From NCBI GenBank assembly GCA_938049125.1, contig CALICR010000008.1:1-5296 (forward strand): a stretch of 5,296 nucleotides of DNA, read 5' to 3'. The notes beneath the pieces were generated by a model. It did not search any database, was not told the DNA's origin, and saw only the letters and a program-made list of their open reading frames with translations. Made by a program: the position numbers and the translations under genes. The stretch's first letter is position 1. Each line of letters begins with the position of its first letter. The stretch is from an uncultured Clostridia bacterium (GTDB lineage: Bacteria > Bacillota > Clostridia > Oscillospirales > Oscillospiraceae). Positions 1 to 5,046 of the stretch are shown here, piece after piece.

Positions 1-387
1 CACGGTGTAGACGGTGTCCTTGGTGACTTCCTTGCCGTCCTTGTCGGTCCAGGCGACGAAGGTGTAGCCCTTGCGGGTCGCCGCGGGCAGCGCGCCGATG
101 GCGGCGTCATAGGTGACGGAGGCGGTTTCCTTGTCGGCCTTGCCGCCATTGGCATCGAAGGTCAGCGTGTAGGTGTTGGCCTTCCACTGGGCGGTGAGGG
201 TGGAGTCGCCGGCCACGGTGTAGACGGTGTCCTTGGTGACTTCCTTGCCGTCCTTGTCGGTCCAGGCGGCGAAGGTGTAGCCCTCGCGGGTGGCCGTGGG
301 CAGCGCGCCGATGGCGGCGTCGTAGGTGACGGAGGCGGTGTCCTTGTCGGCCTTGCCGCCGTTCGGGTCAAAGGTCAGGGTATAGGT
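1..387 (-). repeat. Tandem 213-bp repeats encoding 71-residue B-repeat units
   Basis: Positions 1-174 align with 214-387 without gaps at an offset of 213 bp. I count 13 differences in 174 bases (about 92% identity), including an identical run of 55 bases from 1 and from 214. The offset is exactly 71 codons, so each unit is one B-repeat. In protein order the complete unit is 175-387 and the next, incomplete unit is 1-174. The unit before them (388-600) is also 71 codons long but much more diverged, so the duplication of the last copies is recent. More copies may follow beyond position 1. Confidence 0.93.
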
Positions 388-3300
388 GTTGGCGGTCCAC
401 TGGGCGACCAGGGTGCCGGGGAAGTCCTTGGCGTAGAGAACGTCGGTGTCCACGGCGTTGCCGTCCTCGTCGGTCCAGTCTGCGAAGGTGTAGCCGGTGC
501 GGGTGAGGATGGGCAGCTTCGTGCTGACGGTGTCCTCACAGGTGAGGGTGATGTCCAGGTCTGCCTCGCCGTTGTTGGGCACGACGGTCACGGTGTACTC
601 GTTGGCGGTCCACTGGGCGTAGAGCGTGGCGCGCCGACCGCCGTTGGGGTTGGTCTCCGGGGTGCCGAAGGGGAAGCGGTCGCCGCCCTTGTAGCTGTCG
701 CCGGAGCCGTCCGCCTCGGTGTTCCAGCCGGTGAAGGTGTAGTACTCGCGGGTGGGGTATGTGCCCTGCACGCGGGCGATATACTTGCCGTCCTCCAGGA
801 AGCTGTAGTTGTTGGACGGGCCGCCCTCGCCGCCGTTGGCGTCGTACAGGAGCTGGTCCACAGTCCGGCGGATGGTCATCTTCTTGTCGGTGGCGGTGCC
901 GACAGCGGACTCGTTCTCGGTGATGACGTTCGCCAGAGCATCGCCCTTCGTCACGGTGACGGTGACGGAGTAGGTGCCGGAGGCGCTGACATAGTCGTGC
1001 TTGAGGGTGAGGACGCTGGTGGCCGTGCCTTCATAGAGGTCGTCGTCGGTCAGGGCGACGCCGTCCTTGTACCACTGGTAGCTGTAGTTCAGGTCACTGT
1101 ACTCGGTGGTCTTGGCGGTCAGGACGATGGGCTCGTCGATGTAGCTGTAGGGGCTGCGGCTGCGCTCGATCTTGACGCTGGGCACTTTGATCTCGCGCTT
1201 CTGGAACAGCTCGTGGTCACGGGTCTCGGTGACAAGCGTGCGCTTGTTGATCTGGCTGCCGACCACATTGCCCTCGGCGTCCACAAGATACCAGCCGAGG
1301 TTCTGGAGACCGTCGATGTACCCGGCGGAGGGCAGGTTGCCGTACCTCTGGCCGAAGGTGACGGTGATGGGATCGACCGTGTCGCCGCCGTTGGAGTTGA
1401 AGGTGACGTTGTAGGTGTTGGCCTCAAAGCGGGCTTCGATGACGTTGTTGGTGGAGCTCCACTTGTCGAGGACCTTGCGGTATTCCGCTCTGCTGTAGAT
1501 GCCGTCCGTGGTCCAGAGCAGCTCGTCGCCGCGGTACCAGCCGACGAAGTGATAGCCGGGCTGCGCAACAGCCTTAATGGGGGCGTAGATACCGAAGCCA
1601 AAGCTCTTGGCGGAGCCGACTACGTAGGCCTTCAGGCTGTCGCCGGAGCCGGTCTTGGTATCGGTGCCCCAGGTCAGGCTGCCGCCCTCGGTGGTGTTGA
1701 AGGTCCAGTGGTCGTTTTCATAGGCTTCCCATTCGGCGTAGAGCGTCAGGTTTTCGGCGGGCATGAGAATGGTGTCGTTCATGCCGTAGTGGGTGCCGGT
1801 GCCGTCGGCCTTGGTGTTCCAGCCGGTCTGGCGGTACGCGGTGGTGTAGTCCGTGCTGGTGTCCCGGGTGAAGCGCTTGCCGCCCATGGCGGTCTTGAGG
1901 GAGACCTCGGTGCCGGGGGCATAGGCGTCAACGGATTCGTTATTGCCGGAGATGGTGCCGGAGAGCTTATTGGTGCCGTTTCCGTTGAAGGTGATGAGAT
2001 ACTCCTCCGCCTTGGAGAACTTCGCGGTCAGCTCCGTGTCGGCGGTCAGAGAATCGATGGTGTAGTCCTTTTCGGCGGAGATCAGCGTCTCGCCGTCGAA
2101 GTAACCGTCAAACAGCGTCGTGATCTTGACGTTATAGGTGTTGGGCGCGGCGACGAGGCGGACCTTCGCGCCGTAGGGGACGGTGAAGCTCTGGGACTTG
2201 TGGCCGCCGCCCGCGGTAAAGGAGCCGAGCTCCGTGCCGCCGGCGTAGACGGTCACCTTGGTCATGCAGACGTAGGAGCCCTTGTCATGGCGCTGGCAGC
2301 CGCAGTCGATGTTGACCTTCAGCGTGACGGACTCGGGGTTCTTTTTCCACTGGGCCGTGTAGGTGTCGTTGCCGGTGACGGTCGCGGCGACCTCCGGCTC
2401 CCAGCCGAGGAAGGTGTAGCCCTGGCGGATGGGCGTGCCGCCCTCAAAGGCGGGCGTCGGGTCGTTTTCCTTTACGGTGTAAACCTGGTCGGCGAAGACC
2501 TCCTCGCCCTCCACACCGTCCGTGTAGGTGACGGTGTACTCAGTGGGAGCGGCAGCCTTGTCGGTCAGCCAGATTTTCGTCTTCAATTCACTGACAATGC
2601 CAAACTTTGTCTGCGCGGTGGTATCGTATGCAGACCACTTTCCGTTCACATAATAGGCGGTAAAGGTGAACGTGTTTCCGCCCATGGCAGAAAAGTCATA
2701 GACATAGTCGCTTTCACCGGCACCCCAGCTTTTGACAGCGGAAGTGTTGGCCTTTGCTTCCATTGCGTCGCCATGTGCGAGCGTGACCGTGACGGGAACG
2801 GTATAGCCGACCCAGTCATTGCCCTCGATTTCGCCGATCGTATAAGACGTGGCATCCTTCAGGCTATGATTAGAAGGAACAATGCTGGGATCGGTCGTAC
2901 CGGTATGGACAAAGCGGAACTGCGCTGTGTTCAGACGGTCTCTGGAAGGCCCGCTGGAAGGTTTGTTCTCAGTAGGCGGGGTAACGGTGCTGCCGTCCGT
3001 CCACTGGGCATACAGCGTGAGCGTACCTTCCACATATGCGTTTGTGGCATACTCTGTTCCGCTGCCGTCGGCGGCGGTGTTCCAGGATGTCAGATAGTAC
3101 CCCGGGTAAGTGAAGAGATTCTGGCAGGTCGAAAGGCCGAGGTTCCCTTTCCTTCCGGTTTTTGTGACGGTGGAGTCCGTCCCGTCCGGGTAATTCGAAT
3201 GAAGCGTGCAGTTATAGCCCGCGCCGATTCCCGCGAGCGGCTCGGCGCCTACGCCGTCGAGTTCCGCAGCGGCGGCTTCCTCCGCCGCTGCGGAGATGGC

Positions 3301-3402
3301 TTCCGGTTCCAAAGCAGAGACCGTCATGCAGGGAACAAGCAGTCCGAACATGATCGTCACTGACAACAGAACGCTGAGAAGCTTTTTGATCGTTGTCAAC
3401 AT
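1..3402 (-). CDS. Secreted multidomain InlB B-repeat / Ig-like surface protein (3' end beyond window)
   Basis: The frame is open from ATG at 3402 to position 1 (1134 codons, no stop), so the C-terminus and any cell-wall anchor or SLH domain are outside the window. Residues 1-30 are a signal peptide, followed by an Ala/Glu-rich spacer (35-47). B-type repeats with the usual Y-x-V/L-x-F start, GY.F..W core and L.AQW end lie at about 63-134, 289-352, 468-558, 663-736 (divergent), 849-931, 935-1005, 1006-1076 and 1077 onward; 566-660 resembles a divergent copy (PGYHFVGWY, then EARF). An Ig-like domain spans about 737-820. Residues 155-288 and 355-420 are unassigned, preceded by a Pro/Ser linker (141-153). 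In this family such repeats are extracellular and often found in adhesins or other surface proteins; the ligand here is unknown. AGGGGGG seven bases upstream supports this start. Confidence is high for secretion and repeats, low for any specific role. Confidence 0.93.
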   Translation of the reverse strand, partial: MLTTIKKLLSVLLSVTIMFGLLVPCMTVSALEPEAISAAAEEAAAAELDGVGAEPLAGIGAGYNCTLHSNYPDGTDSTVTKTGRKGNLGLSTCQNLFTYPGYYLTSWNTAADGSGTEYATNAYVEGTLTLYAQWTDGSTVTPPTENKPSSGPSRDRLNTAQFRFVHTGTTDPSIVPSNHSLKDATSYTIGEIEGNDWVGYTVPVTVTLAHGDAMEAKANTSAVKSWGAGESDYVYDFSAMGGNTFTFTAYYVNGKWSAYDTTAQTKFGIVSELKTKIWLTDKAAAPTEYTVTYTDGVEGEEVFADQVYTVKENDPTPAFEGGTPIRQGYTFLGWEPEVAATVTGNDTYTAQWKKNPESVTLKVNIDCGCQRHDKGSYVCMTKVTVYAGGTELGSFTAGGGHKSQSFTVPYGAKVRLVAAPNTYNVKITTLFDGYFDGETLISAEKDYTIDSLTADTELTAKFSKAEEYLITFNGNGTNKLSGTISGNNESVDAYAPGTEVSLKTAMGGKRFTRDTSTDYTTAYRQTGWNTKADGTGTHYGMNDTILMPAENLTLYAEWEAYENDHWTFNTTEGGSLTWGTDTKTGSGDSLKAYVVGSAKSFGFGIYAPIKAVAQPGYHFVGWYRGDELLWTTDGIYSRAEYRKVLDKWSSTNNVIEARFEANTYNVTFNSNGGDTVDPITVTFGQRYGNLPSAGYIDGLQNLGWYLVDAEGNVVGSQINKRTLVTETRDHELFQKREIKVPSVKIERSRSPYSYIDEPIVLTAKTTEYSDLNYSYQWYKDGVALTDDDLYEGTATSVLTLKHDYVSASGTYSVTVTVTKGDALANVITENESAVGTATDKKMTIRRTVDQLLYDANGGEGGPSNNYSFLEDGKYIARVQGTYPTREYYTFTGWNTEADGSGDSYKGGDRFPFGTPETNPNGGRRATLYAQWTANEYTVTVVPNNGEADLDITLTCEDTVSTKLPILTRTGYTFADWTDEDGNAVDTDVLYAKDFPGTLVAQWTANTYTLTFDPNGGKADKDTASVTYDAAIGALPTATREGYTFAAWTDKDGKEVTKDTVYTVAGDSTLTAQWKANTYTLTFDANGGKADKETASVTYDAAIGALPAATRKGYTFVAWTDKDGKEVTKDTVYTV
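943..1194 (-). other. Ig-like domain within the surface protein (residues about 737-820)
   Basis: This segment breaks the B-repeat series. It has the bacterial Ig-like pattern: a strand with VKIERS, then IVLTAKTT, the core YQWYKDG around Trp777, and a final SGTYSVTVTV around 808-816 that matches the Tyr-corner region. The core cysteines of classical Ig folds are absent, which is common in bacterial versions. It may act as a spacer or adhesive module. The boundaries are estimated by eye. Confidence 0.75.
2143..2340 (-). other. Unassigned Cys/His-containing segment of the surface protein (residues about 355-420)
   Basis: Between two repeat regions lies a segment with Cys367, Cys369, His372 and Cys379 (C-x-C-x-x-H-x6-C), followed by strands such as KVTVYAGGTELGSF and KSQSFTVPYGAKVRLVAAP. 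The rest of the 1134 visible residues contain very few cysteines (25 in the signal peptide, 65, 93 and 955), so this cluster stands out. It could form a disulfide or bind a metal. I do not recognise a named domain. The second half resembles the start of a degenerate B-repeat. Confidence 0.45.
2539..2940 (-). other. Unassigned low-GC module of the surface protein (residues about 155-288)
   Basis: After a Pro/Ser-rich linker (PPTENKPSSGPSR), these roughly 134 residues lack the GY.F.GW and AQW landmarks of the neighbouring repeats. They contain beta-rich stretches such as GYTVPVTVTLAHGD and NTFTFTAYYVNGKW, and I do not recognise the family. Base composition differs from the rest of the gene: 2581-2700 is 56/120 G+C (47%), while 241-300 is 42/60 (70%). 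It is in frame with no break, so it is part of the mature protein and could be a module acquired separately. Confidence 0.5.
3263..3294 (-). repeat. Perfect 13-bp inverted repeat inside the coding sequence
   Basis: Positions 3263-3275 and 3282-3294 are exact reverse complements (TCCGCAGCGGCGG arm) separated by a 6-base loop. In the transcript this is a very GC-rich hairpin beginning about 108 nt after the start codon, just past the signal-peptide codons. It encodes the Ala/Glu-rich spacer Ser37-Glu47. No U-tract follows, so it is not a standard terminator. Confidence 0.9.
3313..3402 (-). other. Sec signal peptide of the B-repeat protein (residues 1-30)
   Basis: The N-terminus has the three Sec regions: a short basic stretch (MLTTIKK), a hydrophobic core of Leu/Val/Ile/Phe (residues 8-23) and a C-region ending V-S-A at 28-30, a good signal peptidase I site just before LEPEA. 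There is a Cys at 25, but it is followed by MTV and has no L-[AS]-[GA]-C lipobox, so a lipoprotein is unlikely. Confidence 0.88.
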
Positions 3403-3409
3403 GTGGTTT

Positions 3410-3416
3410 CCCCCCT
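3410..3416 (-). promoter_or_regulatory. Ribosome binding site of the surface-protein gene
   Basis: Read on the minus strand this is AGGGGGG, seven bases before the ATG at 3402. It is a G-rich Shine-Dalgarno variant that fixes the start in front of the signal peptide. A CCTCC on the same strand at 3427-3431 could pair with it (11-base loop), which might limit access to the site. Confidence 0.75.
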
Positions 3417-3491
3417 GTACAGATTTGGAGGTCCCGGTTTGGATGCAGGACCGCCCCCGCGGCCCGGCGTCGGGTACTCCTATTAAAATAT

Positions 3492-3520
3492 AGTATAGCA
3501 TCGATGAAGAAAGCGCACAA
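3492..3520 (-). promoter_or_regulatory. Predicted sigma-A promoter of the surface-protein gene
   Basis: On the minus strand TATACT (3492-3497, five of six matches to the -10 consensus) lies 17 bases downstream of TTGTGC (3515-3520, three of six at -35). AT-rich sequence at about 3521-3555 lies upstream. Transcription would start near 3485 and give a leader of roughly 80 nt. The weak -35 suggests moderate strength or help from an activator. Confidence 0.65.
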
Positions 3521-3582
3521 GAGAAATTCACGGTGTTCTCTTATAAAAGTTTTGATGTCGCCGCCACAGCCCGGACCCGGGA

Positions 3583-3657
3583 TTTTGACGCGTCCGGCGG
3601 CGGAAAAGCCGCGGAAACGGCGGGAAATCCGGCGGTTTTCCGACGCGGGAAAGAAAA
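3583..3657 (+). promoter_or_regulatory. Helically spaced A/T tracts and dyad upstream of the greA promoter
   Basis: Short A or T tracts start at 3583, 3604, 3615, 3625 and 3636, separated by GC-rich DNA, so most are 10 or 11 bases apart. A further A-rich stretch (3650-3657) abuts the -35 box. Part of the block forms a dyad: 3601-3611 pairs with 3630-3633 plus 3636-3642, with a two-base bulge. The spacing fits intrinsic DNA bending or an UP-element-like contact with RNA polymerase. The pattern is visible; a function is inferred. Confidence 0.4.
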
Positions 3658-3660
3658 GAC

Positions 3661-3690
3661 TTGACAGCCCGCCGCAAGGGGTTCTATAAT
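3661..3690 (+). promoter_or_regulatory. Consensus sigma-A promoter of greA
   Basis: TTGACA (3661-3666) and TATAAT (3685-3690) both match the housekeeping consensus perfectly, with an 18-base spacer. Transcription should begin near 3697, leaving a leader of about 47 nt before the greA start. The A-rich stretch just upstream could strengthen it. It probably also drives the downstream methyltransferase gene and dprA, for which I see no separate promoter. Confidence 0.92.
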
Positions 3691-3726
3691 CACACACATA
3701 ATATAAAGGAATCCGAACCAAGATTC

Positions 3727-3734
3727 AGGAAGGA
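3727..3734 (+). promoter_or_regulatory. Ribosome binding site of greA
   Basis: AGGAAGGA lies nine bases before the ATG at 3744, a good Shine-Dalgarno match at a usual distance. It supports the start that gives the standard GreA length. Confidence 0.85.
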
Positions 3735-3743
3735 CTGGAAAAC

Positions 3744-4217
3744 ATGGCAAAGGAATTCAAGCTGACCCTGATGCGCCTCAAGGAGCTGGAGGACGAGCTC
3801 AAGTACCTCAAGACCACCCGCGAGGCCGAGGTGGCAGAGCAGATCAAGGAGGCCCGCTCCTTCGGCGACCTCTCCGAGAACAGCGAATACGACGAGGCCA
3901 AGAACGAACAGGCGAAGCTCTACGGCCGCATCGCCGAGGTGGAAAACATTCTGGCCCACGCCGTGGTCATCGACGAGTCCGAGGAGAACAGCGGCCGCAT
4001 CGGCCTCGGCTGCACCGTCAAGGTGGAGGACCAGGAGACCGGCGACGTGGACTGCTACACCATCGTCGGCTCCCAGGAGGCGGACCCCATGATGGGCAAA
4101 ATTTCCGACGACTCTCCCTTCGGACGGGCGCTGGTCGGAAAAATGGAGGGCGAGACCGCCGAGGTCGAAGCGCCGGTCGGCTCCCTCTACTTCAAGATTC
4201 TTTCTGTGCAGAGATAA
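3744..4217 (+). CDS. greA: Transcription elongation factor GreA
   Basis: GreA binds the secondary channel of RNA polymerase and stimulates cleavage of the 3' end of RNA in backtracked complexes, which rescues stalled elongation and improves fidelity. The 157 residues match the usual length of about 158. Residues 1-75 form the N-terminal coiled coil, with the tip motif GDLSENSEYDEAK (41-53). Asp42 and Glu45 correspond to the acidic residues (Asp41 and Glu44 in E. coli) that help hold the catalytic Mg2+. Residues about 80-157 are the FKBP-like C-terminal domain, with the signature SPFGRALVGK (124-133) and a terminal YFKILSV strand. Its own perfect promoter and ribosome binding site precede it. 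It is the first gene of a co-directional cluster, followed after 58 bp by an RNA methyltransferase gene. Nothing is missing or broken. Confidence 0.98.
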   Translation: MAKEFKLTLMRLKELEDELKYLKTTREAEVAEQIKEARSFGDLSENSEYDEAKNEQAKLYGRIAEVENILAHAVVIDESEENSGRIGLGCTVKVEDQETGDVDCYTIVGSQEADPMMGKISDDSPFGRALVGKMEGETAEVEAPVGSLYFKILSVQR

Positions 4218-4222
4218 CGTGT

Positions 4223-4256
4223 CGGATGGGGCATAGAGAGGCTATGCCCCATTCCG
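4223..4256 (+). terminator. Stem-loop after greA, possible weak terminator or attenuator
   Basis: An 11-bp perfect stem (4226-4236 with 4242-4252) closes a five-base loop. Three more pairs (4223-4225 with 4254-4256) extend it past one bulged T. It begins six bases after the greA stop. The bases after the stem (TCCGTGTATTTG) are not a proper U-tract, so full termination is doubtful. Partial termination or protection of the greA mRNA 3' end are alternatives. Confidence 0.6.
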
Positions 4257-4266
4257 TGTATTTGCC

Positions 4267-4271
4267 GGAGG
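4267..4271 (+). promoter_or_regulatory. Ribosome binding site of the TrmH-family gene
   Basis: GGAGG lies only four bases before the ATG at 4276 and 13 bases before a second ATG at 4285, so spacing alone does not settle the start. I prefer 4276 because the family typically begins with a few residues before the ITSRxNP-like motif, and MERMTSRQNP fits this. Confidence 0.65.
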
Positions 4272-4275
4272 CAGC

Positions 4276-5025
4276 ATGGAACGCATGACGAGCCGCCAGA
4301 ATCCCCTGGCGCAGCATATCCGAAAATTACAGACCTCCCGGAGCTACCGCTACCGGACCCGGGAGTTCGTCGCCGACGGCACGAAGCTGCTGGATGAGGC
4401 CATCCGCTGGGAGCCGGGGCTGCACACCGTCGTGCTGCGCGAGGGCGTCTGCCCGGCGCGGCCCCTGCCGGAGGGCGTCCGGTGCGTTGAGGTGCCGGAG
4501 GCGCTGATGCGGCAGCTCTCCAGCATGGAAACGCCCCAGGGCGCGCTGTTTCTATGCCGGATGCCGGAGCCGGAGCCGCTGCGGCTCCGGGGCGGCTGCC
4601 TGATCCTCGACGGCATCCAGGACCCCGGGAACCTCGGCACCATCCTGCGCACCGCCGACGCCCTGGAGGTGCCCGTGGTCCTCAGCGAGGGCTGTGCCGA
4701 CCCCTACGGCGAGAAGACGGTCCGGGCGTCCATGGGTGCGGTGTTCCGCACCCATCCCCAGCAGGCGGCGGCGGCGGACCTCATCGCCGCCTGTCGGAGC
4801 GGGAGTATCCCTCTGGCGGTGACGGCGCTGACCGAGGACGCCTGCGACCTCCGCAGCGCGGTGCTGGGCGAGCTGGCCGTGGTCATCGGCAGCGAGGGGC
4901 GCGGCGTCTCCGCGGCCTATCTGGATGCGGCGGACCGGCGGCTCATCATCCCGATGAACGAACGCTGCGAATCCCTGAACGCTGCCGTGGCGGCGGCCAT
5001 TGTGATGTGGCAGATGAAGCGATAG
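4276..5025 (+). CDS. TrmH/SpoU-family RNA 2'-O-ribose methyltransferase
   Basis: This is an S-adenosylmethionine-dependent SPOUT enzyme that methylates the 2'-hydroxyl of a ribose in rRNA or tRNA. The 249 residues comprise a short N-terminal lead (MERMTSRQNP), a substrate-binding domain (about 27-95, with FVADGTKLLDEAI) and a C-terminal knotted SpoU domain (about 107-247). All three SpoU motifs are present: motif 1 around DPGNLGTILRTAD (116-128, Asn119 and the likely catalytic Arg125), motif 2 IGSEGRG (204-210) and motif 3 around IPMNERCESLNAAVA (225-239, Ser233 and Asn235). The SAM site lies in the trefoil knot formed by motifs 2 and 3, and such enzymes act as dimers. The exact target cannot be read from the sequence; the N-terminal domain favours 23S rRNA modification. 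It lies 58 bp after greA and 21 bp before dprA. No promoter of its own is visible. It appears intact. Confidence 0.95.
   Translation: MERMTSRQNPLAQHIRKLQTSRSYRYRTREFVADGTKLLDEAIRWEPGLHTVVLREGVCPARPLPEGVRCVEVPEALMRQLSSMETPQGALFLCRMPEPEPLRLRGGCLILDGIQDPGNLGTILRTADALEVPVVLSEGCADPYGEKTVRASMGAVFRTHPQQAAAADLIAACRSGSIPLAVTALTEDACDLRSAVLGELAVVIGSEGRGVSAAYLDAADRRLIIPMNERCESLNAAVAAAIVMWQMKR
4570..4590 (+). repeat. 9-bp inverted repeat in the interdomain linker of the methyltransferase gene
   Basis: CCGGAGCCG (4570-4578) and CGGCTCCGG (4582-4590) are exact reverse complements around a three-base loop. They lie in codons for the Pro/Glu/Leu/Arg linker between the substrate-binding and SpoU domains (residues about 98-105). 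The arm itself overlaps a short direct repeat of GCCGGA. It may simply reflect GC-rich linker codons. Confidence 0.7.
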
Positions 5026-5031
5026 AAAGAG

Positions 5032-5037
5032 AAAGGA
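5032..5037 (+). promoter_or_regulatory. Ribosome binding site of dprA
   Basis: AAAGGA lies nine bases before a GTG at 5047. Together with the conserved YWVWLSGL start of the protein, this supports GTG as the initiation codon. No ATG occurs in this frame close by. Confidence 0.7.
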
Positions 5038-5046
5038 CGGGCGGGC

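Larger units (their letters stand above)
3403..3743. other. Divergent intergenic region (341 bp) without a credible gene
   Basis: This gap separates the start codons of the surface-protein gene and greA. From left to right it holds the minus-strand leader and ribosome binding site, a GC-rich leader segment, the minus-strand promoter (3492-3520), a GC-rich block with spaced A/T tracts (about 3583-3657), the greA promoter (3661-3690) and the greA leader. The open frames crossing it on either strand run through the promoters and have low-complexity Arg/Pro-rich products, so I call no gene here. Confidence 0.8.

Noticed and set aside
1..387. The tandem repeats as a CRISPR array
   Set aside because: Units are 213 bp, contiguous, exactly 71 codons long and coding throughout; there are no short repeats with unique spacers.
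1..3363. A plus-strand open frame across nearly the whole surface-protein gene (a 788-residue version would start at 997)
   Set aside because: It is the codon-aligned complement of the real minus-strand gene. It stays open because that gene avoids TTA, CTA and TCA codons. Its product is a low-complexity Val/Gly/Ala/Asp sequence with no recognisable domain, whereas the minus strand gives a signal peptide and clear repeats.
3601..3642. The intergenic dyad as an intrinsic terminator
   Set aside because: No gene ends nearby on either strand, since both flanking genes start here and point away, and the loop is long with a bulged stem.
3393..3689. A plus-strand 98-residue open frame between the divergent genes
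   Set aside because: It runs through the predicted minus-strand promoter and the perfect greA promoter, has no ribosome binding site and encodes an Arg/Pro-rich sequence without family features.
3212..3721. A minus-strand 169-residue open frame spanning the intergenic region
   Set aside because: It crosses both promoters and overlaps the start of the surface-protein gene in another frame; the product is Arg-rich and low complexity.
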